Source of the DNA: Fibrobacter sp.
GTDB lineage: Bacteria > Fibrobacterota > Fibrobacteria > Fibrobacterales > Fibrobacteraceae
Assembly: GCA_024398995.1 (NCBI GenBank)
Contig: JAKSIE010000014.1
Coordinates: 1 to 43,244 of the forward strand
Direction of reading: 5' to 3'
Length of the DNA: 43,244 bases
The notes below the pieces were generated by a model, which searched no databases, had not been told where the DNA came from, and worked only from the letters and a program-made list of their open reading frames with translations. The stretch's first letter is position 1; the number at the start of each line of letters is the position of its first letter. Position numbers and translations under genes: made by a program. Of this stretch, positions 1-8,147 are shown piece by piece.

Positions 1-1252
1 CTATCACGTAGCTGTTATCGTCAACGACATTGGCGAAGTCAACATTGACCAGACCTTGATTGAAAAGGGTGGAAACATCACCAAGGAAGATTCTGGTAAG
101 GTGGTTCCTCTTTCCAACGGCTGCATTTGCTGCTCCCTGAAGCAGGACATGCTGGAACAGATTGCAGAAATTCTGGAAACCGGCAAGTTCGATTACATCT
201 TGATCGAAGCTAGCGGTATTTGCGAACCTGTACCTATCGCACAGACAATCTGCATGGCCGGTCCCCAGCTCCAGAGCACCAAGGGCGAACCCCTCCCCTG
301 CCACCTGGACAACGTGGTTGCCGTGGTGGACGTCCTCCGCCTGGCCGACGAATTCACCGGTGGCGAAAAACTTCTCTCCAAGGACTTGGAAGAAACCGAC
401 ATTGCAAACCTCTTGATCCAGCAGATCGAATTCTGCAACACCATCATCCTGAACAAGGTGGACTGCCTGAGCGCAAAGGACCTTGAACATGTGAAGGCTG
501 TGGTGAAGGCCCTGCAGCCCACCGCCAAGATGATCGAGACCAACTTCGGCAAGGTGGAAATGAAGGATATCCTGGACACCAAGCAGTTTGACTTCGACAA
601 GGTTGCTGAAGGTGCCGCCTGGGCCATCGAACTGAACAAGATCGATGACGACCACGATGATGATGACGAAGAAGATGAACACGAACATCACCACCATCAT
701 GACGACGAAGACCACAGCGATTGCGATCATGAACATGGCGTTTGCCACCATCACCACGATGATGACGACGACGATGATCACGAACATCATCACCATCACG
801 ATGACGAAGACCACAGCCACTGCGACCACGAACACGGCGTTTGCCACTGCGGTCATCATCACGACAAGGATCATCCCCATGGTGACGAATACGGCATTTC
901 AACCTTCGTGTACGAACGCCGCCGTCCCTTCGATCGCAAGAAGTTCGAAGCATTCCTGGATGACTATCCCAACGCCATCATCCGTACCAAGGGTCTCCTT
1001 TGGTTCAGCGATGAACGTACCGAAAGCTATCTCTTCGAACAGGCTGGCAAGCAGGCAACCGCCCAGAATTTCGGCCGTTGGTTCGCTGCCGAAAGCAAGG
1101 AAACTCAGGAATACATCCTGGCCCAGAATCCCGACCTGAAGAAGGTCTGGGACGACGAATACGGCGACCGCATCATCCGCCTGGTGTTCATCGGCCAGCA
1201 TATGGAAAAGAAGAAGATCATCGCAGTTCTCGACAGCTGCCTGGACAAGTAA
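1..1252 (+). CDS. CobW/COG0523-family metal-chaperone GTPase, 5' truncated
   Basis: The open frame runs in from the window edge (first full codon at base 2), so the N-terminal Walker A part is missing. The visible part starts with a VAVIVNDIGEVNID-type segment, then NGCICCSL, the CxCC metal site typical of COG0523 GTPases, then a G4-like NKVD. A long His/Asp/Cys-rich linker (about bases 640-880) precedes a CobW_C domain (from about ISTFVYERR to the end). Family members use GTP hydrolysis to deliver zinc or other metals to client proteins in the cytoplasm. The metal cannot be told from sequence; the His-rich linker suggests Zn, Ni or Co storage or sensing. No SD or internal start is proposed because the frame is clearly open upstream. 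It is followed by its own terminator. Family assignment is firm; metal and client are unknown. Confidence 0.9.
   Translation, partial: YHVAVIVNDIGEVNIDQTLIEKGGNITKEDSGKVVPLSNGCICCSLKQDMLEQIAEILETGKFDYILIEASGICEPVPIAQTICMAGPQLQSTKGEPLPCHLDNVVAVVDVLRLADEFTGGEKLLSKDLEETDIANLLIQQIEFCNTIILNKVDCLSAKDLEHVKAVVKALQPTAKMIETNFGKVEMKDILDTKQFDFDKVAEGAAWAIELNKIDDDHDDDDEEDEHEHHHHHDDEDHSDCDHEHGVCHHHHDDDDDDDHEHHHHHDDEDHSHCDHEHGVCHCGHHHDKDHPHGDEYGISTFVYERRRPFDRKKFEAFLDDYPNAIIRTKGLLWFSDERTESYLFEQAGKQATAQNFGRWFAAESKETQEYILAQNPDLKKVWDDEYGDRIIRLVFIGQHMEKKKIIAVLDSCLDK
683..880 (+). repeat. Tandem 99-bp (33-residue) duplication encoding His/Asp/Cys-rich metal-binding segment
   Basis: Two adjacent in-frame units begin at 683 and 782 (offset 99 bp). 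Each codes for HEHHHHHDDEDHS, then xCDHEHGVCH. The first ~65 bp of the units are near-identical and the tails drift (HHHHDDDDDD versus CGHHHDKDH). The paired C(x)DHEHGVC motifs are plausible metal ligands. Confidence 0.75.
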
Positions 1253-1275
1253 TTAACAGACTTAGTTCAACAAAA

Positions 1276-1310
1276 AGCCCTGCGAGCCAAATCGCAGGAC
1301 TTTTTTTATT
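1276..1310 (+). terminator. Intrinsic terminator after the CobW-family gene
   Basis: CCTGCGA (1279-1285) pairs with TCGCAGG (1292-1298) around a 6-nt loop, followed by a T-rich run from 1301. It lies 24 bases past the stop codon. Confidence 0.85.
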
Positions 1311-1338
1311 TTTTGCATATGAAAGTTAGGAGGTTTAT

Positions 1339-1971
1339 TTGACTATGTTCAGGTCAAAGTTTATTTGGGTTAGCGCATTCGCCATCGCATTAATCAGCGC
1401 CTGTTCCAGCGGCACCGATGCCGATGAAACCAGCGGCGTTTTCCCCGAGCGCTGGGCAAACAATCCTGCAGGTTACGGAAGCGAAATTTATTCCGTTGCC
1501 AAAGGCGACTCCGTCAACGGATTCCAATGTTCTGTTTATGAAAGCGAAAACGCAGTCATTGAATCCTCCATTGAATTTCAATCAGGATTTGAAATCAAGG
1601 CCATATACCACAACCTCATCAAAAACGACAGCATCAAAGTAACTGTTTTCGTCAGCATGAAACCTTATACAAAAAAGACCATGGAAGACATGTGCAATAA
1701 AATGACCCAAAGCGCTGATACAGCCAATGGTGCGTACGTGGTTTGCGAAGATGATTACATCAAAGAAGTCGCATTCGGTTCATATACAGTGTCCGATTCT
1801 ATCGCAATAGAGAAAACAAAGAATCATGCAATTGAGCACTGCAAGCAGCAGGACATGGACTATGGAGAGGCAGCTGACGATGACTCCGTCGTGGTGCCAT
1901 CCTGTGAAGCAGACTCTCTTTTCAGAGCAGACGGGTCCTATGAGGTAGATATTCCAGATAATTGCCTCTAG
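1339..1971 (+). CDS. Putative lipoprotein of unknown function
   Basis: The 210-residue product begins with a basic N-terminus and a hydrophobic stretch ending in a lipobox-like SAC (ALISACSSG), so it is probably lipidated and exported. No known domain is recognised. The mature part is acidic, with several Cys residues that could form disulfides in the periplasm. A strong AGGAGG at 1328-1333 is 5 nt from a TTG at 1339 and 11 nt from an ATG at 1345 (residue 3). Either could be the start, and the ATG is a reasonable alternative. The gene stands alone between the CobW-family terminator and the aconitase promoter. Function is not assigned. Confidence 0.75.
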   Translation: MTMFRSKFIWVSAFAIALISACSSGTDADETSGVFPERWANNPAGYGSEIYSVAKGDSVNGFQCSVYESENAVIESSIEFQSGFEIKAIYHNLIKNDSIKVTVFVSMKPYTKKTMEDMCNKMTQSADTANGAYVVCEDDYIKEVAFGSYTVSDSIAIEKTKNHAIEHCKQQDMDYGEAADDDSVVVPSCEADSLFRADGSYEVDIPDNCL

Positions 1972-1987
1972 TTCTCAATTCAATTCT

Positions 1988-2003
1988 TGGCACAATTTTT
2001 GCA
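1988..2003 (+). promoter_or_regulatory. Sigma-54-type -24/-12 promoter upstream of aconitase
   Basis: TGGCAC (1988-1993), 5 nt, then TTGCA (1999-2003) matches the RpoN consensus TGGCAC-N5-TTGCW exactly, with the invariant GG and GC separated by 10 nt. A TATAAT at 2005-2010 follows directly and could be a sigma-70-type -10, but there is no good -35 at the right distance. The predicted RpoN start is near 2013-2015, about 65 nt before the aconitase ATG. An rpoN gene is not in this window. Confidence 0.6.
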
Positions 2004-2010
2004 ATATAAT

Positions 2011-2045
2011 CGGTTGGAGTAATCCAGCCGATTTTTGATTTTTCT
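2011..2045 (+). promoter_or_regulatory. Hairpin plus T-rich run in the aconitase leader
   Basis: CGGTTGGA (2011-2018) pairs with TCCAGCCG (2023-2030) over 8 bp with a 4-nt GTAA loop, followed by a U-rich stretch. It would form at the very 5' end of the mRNA from the 1988-2003 promoter. It could protect the transcript, or act as an early terminator. Which one cannot be told from sequence. Confidence 0.4.
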
Positions 2046-2055
2046 AAATTTTGGC

Positions 2056-2070
2056 CGTTAAAATTTAACG
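2056..2070 (+). promoter_or_regulatory. 15-nt palindrome abutting the aconitase Shine-Dalgarno
   Basis: CGTTAAA-A-TTTAACG is a perfect inverted repeat whose last base overlaps the GAGG (2070-2073) ribosome site of the gene at 2079. It could be a DNA operator. Confidence 0.35.
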
Positions 2071-2078
2071 AGGTAACT

Positions 2079-4352
2079 ATGCTTTTTAATTTCGACATGA
2101 TCCAGAAGGTCTATGCCAAGATGCCGGCCCGCGTTGACGGTGCACGCAAGCTCCTTGGCCGCCCCCTCACGTTAACAGAAAAGATTCTCTACACCCATCT
2201 GATCGATGGTGCAGAATCCAAGCAGTATGTTCGTGGTACTGATTTTGCCGAATTCCATCCGGACCGCGTGGCAATGCAGGACGCAACCGCCCAGATGGCC
2301 CTCCTCCAGTTTACAACTGCTGGAAAATCCAAGGTCGCTGTTCCAAGTTCTGTACATTGCGACCACTTGATTATCGCCAAGGAAGGTGTGGAAATTGACC
2401 TCCCGAAGGCAAAGTCCGACAGTAAGGAAGTGTACGACTTCCTCCAGTCCGTTTCCGCAAAGTACGGCATTGACTGCTGGCTTCCGGGCGCAGGCATCAT
2501 CCACCAGGTGGTTCTCGAAAACTACGCCTTCCCGGGTGGTATGATGATCGGCACCGACTCCCACACTGTGAACGCAGGCGGTCTCGGCATGCTGGCTATC
2601 GGTGTTGGCGGTGCTGACGCTGTGGATGCCATGGTTGGCCTCCCCTGGGAATTGAAGTACCCGAAGATGATCGGTGTGAAGCTCACCGGTAAGCTCCAGG
2701 GCTTCGCCACCGCTAAGGACATCATCCTGAAGCTGGCTGGCATCCTCACCGTTAAGGGCGGCACCAACGCTATTATTGAATACTTCGGCGAAGGCGCACG
2801 TAGCCTCTCCGCTACCGGCAAGGCAACCATCGCCAACATGGGTGCAGAAGTGGGCGCAACCTGCTCTACCTTCAGCTACGATGATTCCATGAGCCGTTAC
2901 CTCAAGGTCACCGGCCGTGCAGAAGTTGCCGAAGCCGCCGACAAGATCGCTTCTTACCTCCAGGCTGACCCGGAAGTTGAAGCCGAACCGGAAAAGTACT
3001 TCGACCGCGTTGTGGAAATCGATCTTTCCACTCTCGTTCCCCATTACAATGGCCCCTTCAGCCCGGACCGCGCATTCGCAGTTACCGACATGGCCGAATC
3101 CATCAAGGCTACGGTCGCCAAGCCGGAATCTACCCCGGTGGTTTCCGCAGCCCTCATCGGTTCCTGCACCAACTCCAGCTACGAAGATTTGTTCATGGCT
3201 GCAAGCATGATCAAGCAGGCTCTGGCCAAGGGTCTTACCCCCAAGTGCCCGCTCATCATCAACCCGGGTTCCGAACAGGTCCGCTACACCGCTGAACGCG
3301 ACGGCCTCATTGACTTGTTCAAGCAGTTTGGCGCAACCATCATGACCAACGCCTGCGGTCCTTGCATTGGCCGTTGGGACCGTGCCGGCGCCGACAAGAA
3401 GGAACTGAACACCATCGTTCACTCCTTCAACCGTAACTTTGCAAAGCGTGCCGATGGCAACCCCAACACCCACGCCTTCGTTGCTTCCCCGCTGATGGCT
3501 GTGATTGCAGCTCTCTCCGGCAAGCTCACTTTCAATCCGGCTACCGACACCCTCGTCAATGGCGAAGGCAAGGCTGTGAAGTTGGATCCTCCTGAAAAGT
3601 GCGAACTTCCGGTCAACGGCTTCGAAGTGAAGGATGCTGGTTTCCAGGCTCCGGCAGAAGACGGTTCCTCCATCACCGTGACCATCAATCCGGAAAGCAA
3701 GCGCCTCCAGGCTCTGGCTCCGTTTGCAGCGTGGGACGGCAAGGACATCATGGGCGCCCCGATCCTCATCAAGGCCAAGGGCAAGTGCACCACCGACCAC
3801 ATCTCCATGGCTGGTCCGTGGCTCAACTACCGCGGTCACCTGGAAAACATTTCCAACAACATGCTCATCGGTGCTGTGAACGCATTCAACGGCGAAACCA
3901 ACAAGGTTCTCTGCCAGTGCGGCGAATACAAGGAAGTTCCGGAACTGGCCAAGGTCTACAAGGCCAAGGGTACCGGCTCCATCGTGATCGGTGACGAAAA
4001 CTACGGTGAAGGCTCCAGCCGCGAACACGCCGCTATGGAACCCCGCTTCCTGGGCGTCAAGGCCGTGATCGTGAAGAGCTTCGCCCGCATTCACGAAACC
4101 AACCTGAAGAAGCAGGGCATGCTGGCCCTCACCTTCGCAAATCCTGCCGACTACGACAAGATTCAGGAACAGGACGTGTTCGACATTCTCGGTCTCACCG
4201 AGTTTGCTCCGGGCAAGCCCTTGACTCTCGCTATCCACCACAAGGATGGCTCTGAAGAAAAGATCCAGCTGAACCACACCTACAACGAACAGCAGTGGGC
4301 ATGGTTCAAGGCCGGTTCCGCCCTGAACTTGATCAAGTTGAACAACAAGTAA
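2079..4352 (+). CDS. acn: Aconitate hydratase (mitochondrial-type aconitase)
   Basis: The 757-residue protein matches the single-chain mitochondrial/Bacteroidota-type aconitase in length and motifs. It interconverts citrate and isocitrate through cis-aconitate in the cytoplasmic TCA cycle, using a [4Fe-4S] cluster. The three cluster cysteines are visible: Cys363 in GSCTNSS, and Cys426 and Cys429 in [11 protein letters not shown]. The N-terminus ([16 protein letters not shown]) and the C-terminal swivel domain with [15 protein letters not shown] are also typical. GAGG lies 5 nt upstream of the ATG. It is a monocistronic unit closed by a strong hairpin. The upstream sigma-54-like promoter and structured leader suggest dedicated control. 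The symbol acn is used generically, as acnA/acnB naming does not fit this clade cleanly. Confidence 0.95.
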   Translation: MLFNFDMIQKVYAKMPARVDGARKLLGRPLTLTEKILYTHLIDGAESKQYVRGTDFAEFHPDRVAMQDATAQMALLQFTTAGKSKVAVPSSVHCDHLIIAKEGVEIDLPKAKSDSKEVYDFLQSVSAKYGIDCWLPGAGIIHQVVLENYAFPGGMMIGTDSHTVNAGGLGMLAIGVGGADAVDAMVGLPWELKYPKMIGVKLTGKLQGFATAKDIILKLAGILTVKGGTNAIIEYFGEGARSLSATGKATIANMGAEVGATCSTFSYDDSMSRYLKVTGRAEVAEAADKIASYLQADPEVEAEPEKYFDRVVEIDLSTLVPHYNGPFSPDRAFAVTDMAESIKATVAKPESTPVVSAALIGSCTNSSYEDLFMAASMIKQALAKGLTPKCPLIINPGSEQVRYTAERDGLIDLFKQFGATIMTNACGPCIGRWDRAGADKKELNTIVHSFNRNFAKRADGNPNTHAFVASPLMAVIAALSGKLTFNPATDTLVNGEGKAVKLDPPEKCELPVNGFEVKDAGFQAPAEDGSSITVTINPESKRLQALAPFAAWDGKDIMGAPILIKAKGKCTTDHISMAGPWLNYRGHLENISNNMLIGAVNAFNGETNKVLCQCGEYKEVPELAKVYKAKGTGSIVIGDENYGEGSSREHAAMEPRFLGVKAVIVKSFARIHETNLKKQGMLALTFANPADYDKIQEQDVFDILGLTEFAPGKPLTLAIHHKDGSEEKIQLNHTYNEQQWAWFKAGSALNLIKLNNK

Positions 4353-4392
4353 GCCGAGCGCCGCGACGGAAACGCCGCAGAAAACCTAAAAA

Positions 4393-4421
4393 AGTCCTGG
4401 GATAAAACCCAGGACTTTTTT
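4393..4421. terminator. Bidirectional intrinsic terminator between convergent genes
   Basis: AGTCCTGGG (4393-4401) and CCCAGGACT (4408-4416) form a 9-bp perfect stem with a 6-nt loop, T-run on the plus side and A-run (T on minus) before it. It serves aconitase and the minus-strand operon ending at 4453. Confidence 0.9.
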
Positions 4422-4452
4422 ATTGTCGTTGAAAACAATTCTTCGTTGGTAA

Positions 4453-5649
4453 TTACTTTACACAGCCCTGGCCGGCGAAGGTTTCAAGAAGCTTGTTGGC
4501 AGTAAGCTTTGTAACGGCCTTAATGTGGGCGGATTCTTCATCCTTGCCGACACCTTGGGGTTGTTCCACTAATTCCGTATTACCGTACTTCAAAACGATG
4601 GTAGCGCGGCTTGTAAACAAGGTCTTTGCGGTGTTAGGCTTGTCAGAGAAATTCAGGTTTGCGTTAAGTTCAGGCAAGCCTTCATTGTTAGAAATGTTCA
4701 AGCCCGCATCCGTCAAAAATTTCTGCAAAGCGCCGCATTCCACTATGTTCCCGTCACACACAAGCTTGTACACGCATCCGGTCTTTTCGGACTGGTAAGC
4801 AATTTCCTTTTTCACCATTCCGGACTGTTGGGCGAATTCGAAATTGATATCTGCAATCGCAGTCACCGTTCCGCTGGGTTTCCTCTTTTTCACCGCAGCC
4901 ATAGGGAAAACAGCCTTGCCGTTCTTATCCGTTTTCTTCGTAATCAAGTCCTTGCTATCCTGATTCAGCACAATGGGGAAATTCACCACCGGGCCCAAGT
5001 AGTCCGTTACCGTCACAGTCAAGTTTTCTTCCGTCACCACCGCTTCCATCTTAACGGAAGCCAAGGCGGATCTTAAAAACTTGCCCAGTTCCGCAATGGT
5101 CGTTTCCAGCAAAAGGTCGTTCGTTATCTTCTGCAAGAAAGAAAGGTTTTCAAGATGTTCGTCATAATGGTCTACAACTTTCTTCAGGTCAACTAGTTCG
5201 CCAGAAACTCTGTAGTAATAACCATTGCGCAAATCACGACGGATGATAGAATCGTTTTTGTGCACGTTGGCGCGCATCTTTTCCATTTCAACCAAGAGTT
5301 TGGATGCCAGCTGATCCAAGTCCACAGTCACTGTAGACTGATACTGGCCTCGTTTCTTAGGACCAGCAACAATCTTTGCGCCCTTCAGCAGAACATTGGT
5401 GCTTACAGACTTCTTGTTCGCATAGGATGTTTCCACATTGCCTTCTGCGTCTTCGGTATTTATGGTTTCTGCGATGGACACCACCTTTGTGCTGATTTGC
5501 ATGGCAACGCCTTCCAGAGCCTTCTTATCGGCATCCTTCTGAGACACATCAGAAGTCGCAGTGTAGGTCACCACATTGGCAGCCAAAGCCAATGCAGGCA
5601 CCAAAGCCATCAAGCCCAAAGTTCTAAAAAATCTCGACAAAATCTTCAT
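4453..5649 (-). CDS. Exported LPP20-like envelope protein
   Basis: The 398-residue product has a Sec signal peptide (MKILSRFFRTLG through ALALAA, cleavage near residue 23). The next ~100 residues resemble the LPP20 fold: repeated-use secondary structure with DADKKALEGVAMQI and later QYQSTVTVDLDQLASKLLVEMEK. Proteins of this type in other bacteria are periplasmic or outer-membrane accessory proteins, some linked to flagella or surface structures. The middle region (about 210-280) looks like an Ig-like, carboxypeptidase-regulatory type strand module. The ATG overlaps the upstream gene's stop by one base (TAATG), so translation is probably coupled. It is the last gene of a three-gene envelope operon. 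The LPP20 link is by eye and tentative; the molecular role is unknown. Confidence 0.65.
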   Translation of the reverse strand: MKILSRFFRTLGLMALVPALALAANVVTYTATSDVSQKDADKKALEGVAMQISTKVVSIAETINTEDAEGNVETSYANKKSVSTNVLLKGAKIVAGPKKRGQYQSTVTVDLDQLASKLLVEMEKMRANVHKNDSIIRRDLRNGYYYRVSGELVDLKKVVDHYDEHLENLSFLQKITNDLLLETTIAELGKFLRSALASVKMEAVVTEENLTVTVTDYLGPVVNFPIVLNQDSKDLITKKTDKNGKAVFPMAAVKKRKPSGTVTAIADINFEFAQQSGMVKKEIAYQSEKTGCVYKLVCDGNIVECGALQKFLTDAGLNISNNEGLPELNANLNFSDKPNTAKTLFTSRATIVLKYGNTELVEQPQGVGKDEESAHIKAVTKLTANKLLETFAGQGCVK

Positions 5650-6539
5650 TATTGAATTTCCAGAATAATCAATTTCTTGGTAATGTTCTGCTTGCGAACC
5701 TTGGCAATACCATTCAAGGCTTCTGAAAATTCGCCATAGACCATTTGCGCATCTTCGTGCTTATCGGGATCGGCATAAATCATTAAGTCGTAGGTATTAC
5801 GGCTCATGGAATTCACCACCATCTTGCTAAAGTTCTTACGAACCTTCATCGAAACGATGCTGGAAATTTCTTCGGCCTGATCGTCGGTGAACTGGCCTAC
5901 CAGATGAACAACGACCTTGTACGGCACGCCGATTTCCATCTGGGCTGCAAGTTTAGCACGAATTTTATTTTCCAGAGCTTCGATAGCCTTTTCCATTGCT
6001 TTTTGAACGAGCACTCGTTGGGATTCTCCCTCCGAAGAACTCATGCGGACAGATTCACTGCCTAAAAGCTGCGCAGTGGACGCCTCGCTTGCATTCAAGT
6101 CAATAACGATGTCGTTATCCTGTATGGAGCCGGAATATGTAATGTTGATGTCTGCGCCAACGGTAAGACCTGCGGCGTATGCAAGGTCATCGTCATTGCC
6201 TGCGATAGTCGACTGAAGAGAAACCACTTCGTCCAACTGAGCCTGGCTTTCAAGGCCTACCACGTTGTAGTCCCTGCTGGTAAGGTAAGCGTTAATGACT
6301 TCCATGGCGGTCTTTGCCAAAGGATTCTGGCGGACCACATCAATGTTGGGATTCATCTTACCGGTCAAAGCTGGTGCCACCAAAACGGTGGGCGCAGTCT
6401 TAAAAGTCACCTTTGTAATCTCTATGGTTTCTACGTCCGCAGGGACTTCAATTTCTTCCTTTGCAGGAGGATTACTGGCACAAGACATCAAAGCAATAGC
6501 GCCCAAACCTAAAACAAAACACAAAACTTTATTCATCAT
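5649..6539 (-). CDS. Putative lipoprotein, middle gene of the FecR operon
   Basis: The 296-residue protein has a lipoprotein signal ending in LMSCAS near residue 20. The next ATG (second codon) is an equally good start. The mature protein begins with TVLVAPALTG and NPLAKTAMEVINAYLTSRDYNVVGLE, a pattern seen in DUF6175-like or LPP20/CsgG-associated lipoproteins that assemble in the outer membrane. The C-terminal half (VSMKVRKNFSKMVVNSMSR...) looks like a second alpha/beta domain related to flagellar-assembly-type folds. I do not recognise the family confidently. It overlaps the next gene by one base and follows the FecR-domain lipoprotein by 25 nt, so the three are almost certainly co-transcribed and may form a membrane-anchored complex. 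Confidence 0.65.
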   Translation of the reverse strand: MMNKVLCFVLGLGAIALMSCASNPPAKEEIEVPADVETIEITKVTFKTAPTVLVAPALTGKMNPNIDVVRQNPLAKTAMEVINAYLTSRDYNVVGLESQAQLDEVVSLQSTIAGNDDDLAYAAGLTVGADINITYSGSIQDNDIVIDLNASEASTAQLLGSESVRMSSSEGESQRVLVQKAMEKAIEALENKIRAKLAAQMEIGVPYKVVVHLVGQFTDDQAEEISSIVSMKVRKNFSKMVVNSMSRNTYDLMIYADPDKHEDAQMVYGEFSEALNGIAKVRKQNITKKLIILEIQ

Positions 6540-6564
6540 TCAAACCCTTTCAACAATTATAAAA

Positions 6565-8094
6565 CTATTCCTTTTCAAAGTATGGCAGAGCATCGTCGTA
6601 TTCTTCCCCTTCGGGAGAAGCCATTTCATAGGTTTCAGGATCATGGTTTCCGCGGTTACAGAACGCATGGTAAGTCTTGTGGCTTGCAAATTCCTTTCCG
6701 GACTTTGTTACTGCAACTACTTCAATTTCCACATCCTTTGCGACGATTCCACGGCCCACCGTATTATAGGGACCGATAATCAAGGGAATAGTATAAGACA
6801 AGGCTGTCAACTGATTTTCGTTATAGCTTCTAATTATCTTTCCACCACGCTTTACCGTAATAAAACTCAGTTCACTCAAGTCCTTCTTGGTAATTCCCTT
6901 AAGACTGATTCTCAAGTTCTTTGTAACTCGGCCTGTGGGAGGCGGCAAGTGAACCCGTTCCGAATTTCCGCCCAGGTCAACTTCCAGTCTTTGAATCATT
7001 GGTAATTCGAGCAAATCAGCATCACCCGAATCCATAGGCGGCTGGTAACGAGTAACCAAGGTGCTATCGCAAATATATTCGACAAAGCCATCACTACAAG
7101 AAACCAGGAATCGCTTGACACCGGCTGCAGAGCGACCCCAGGTAAATTCTCTCTGGTACACGCCATCGGCACCGATAGTATCAGATTCGCCCCATACTGT
7201 AACTACTACACCAGAGTCAACAAAAGCACGCAATTTCACCCTGGGTTCCGTAATGACAGAATCCAACTTTTGGGAAACAAAGTTCACCTTGCTCTTGAAA
7301 ACATTCAAGCGCGCGGCGTATAGTTCATCAAATGTCTTCAAGGATTTCTGCAAGGAGGCTGCGGTCACTTCAGAAATTGCGGCCAATGAATCAATAGCCT
7401 TTGCCAACTGTTTTGTTCCAGAAGATTTCAAATTCAGTTTGCTGGACTTACCCTTTAAATCCACAAGAATGGTCTGTTTCTGAACTATTTTGCTTACCTT
7501 GCCAGTTTTTCCCGTAACATCGACCAAGCCTTGTTTCAAGGAAACCACGGTGTTTCCTTTTACATCGCCAACGAAGCCAGCGGTACCGCGAATGGCTGCG
7601 CCTGCAGAAGAGGTTTTGAACTGGTAGGAGGCATTACGTTGCTTTTGAATATCAAAGTAAACCTTACCATTACCAACGCTCACTAAATACAACTTTGAAC
7701 CAGCACTATCTTCGGACGCTTTCAAGGTCACATCAGAATTTTCCGAAATAATCAAGGTGGAACCATCCAAAGCATCCAGCTTAGCTTCAGATTCAATCCT
7801 TGTCTGAACTCGGTCGTCTTCTACGACCCAGTTTCCAATGCGGATTTGTTTCCAGGTATCCCCAACGCCCCCTTTCAGCATATGCACGTCGCCAATAACG
7901 CTGCGAGCCTTGGTCTTAAAAATACTGCGTTCAGCCTGTTCGTCGTACTCATCCCCCTGTGCAGAAGAATCTACAACAGCCGAAGTCGATGCAGAAGACT
8001 TTCCGCCTTCATCAGGATTTTCGTCTGACGATTTTTTTTGACACCCCGCAATAACAAGAATCATTACTGCAAGGTACGCAATCCATTTTTTCAT
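6565..8094 (-). CDS. FecR-domain lipoprotein
   Basis: The product is 509 residues from the ATG at 8094. An in-frame start 12 codons earlier exists, but GTTAGGAG (AGGAG at 8106-8102) sits 7 nt before this ATG, and it begins a lipoprotein signal with lipobox VIAGC. A FecR domain follows (about residues 45-190: IGDVHMLKGG, GDRV-like turn, LDGSTLIISENSDV, GAAIRGTAGFVGDV). FecR domains are known as anti-sigma regulators, but in lipoproteins without a partner sigma factor they are usually structural envelope modules. No ECF sigma gene is adjacent, so a structural role is inferred. The rest (about 200-509) is beta-rich with no recognised domain. It is the first gene of the operon with the two following minus-strand genes. 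Confidence 0.8.
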   Translation of the reverse strand: MKKWIAYLAVMILVIAGCQKKSSDENPDEGGKSSASTSAVVDSSAQGDEYDEQAERSIFKTKARSVIGDVHMLKGGVGDTWKQIRIGNWVVEDDRVQTRIESEAKLDALDGSTLIISENSDVTLKASEDSAGSKLYLVSVGNGKVYFDIQKQRNASYQFKTSSAGAAIRGTAGFVGDVKGNTVVSLKQGLVDVTGKTGKVSKIVQKQTILVDLKGKSSKLNLKSSGTKQLAKAIDSLAAISEVTAASLQKSLKTFDELYAARLNVFKSKVNFVSQKLDSVITEPRVKLRAFVDSGVVVTVWGESDTIGADGVYQREFTWGRSAAGVKRFLVSCSDGFVEYICDSTLVTRYQPPMDSGDADLLELPMIQRLEVDLGGNSERVHLPPPTGRVTKNLRISLKGITKKDLSELSFITVKRGGKIIRSYNENQLTALSYTIPLIIGPYNTVGRGIVAKDVEIEVVAVTKSGKEFASHKTYHAFCNRGNHDPETYEMASPEGEEYDDALPYFEKE

Positions 8095-8117
8095 GTAAGG
8101 GCTCCTAACATTACGTA

Positions 8118-8147
8118 CAAATTTAGTCAATCCGAGCCAAAAACAAA
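8118..8147 (-). promoter_or_regulatory. Bacteroidota-like promoter (TTTG-N18-TAAATTTG) for the FecR operon
   Basis: Minus strand TTTG (8147-8144), 18 nt, then TAAATTTG (8125-8118) fits the FCB-group TTTG-N17-23-TAnnTTTG pattern. The -33 box lies just past the folC stop codon. Predicted start is about 15-20 nt upstream of the FecR-gene ribosome site. Confidence 0.6.

Noticed and set aside
2172..4277. 701-codon frame opposite aconitase
   Set aside because: Antisense shadow of the strongly conserved aconitase gene.
6565..8094. FecR as an iron-dicitrate anti-sigma system
   Set aside because: No ECF sigma factor or TonB receptor gene is adjacent and the protein is a lipoprotein rather than a single-pass inner-membrane anti-sigma.
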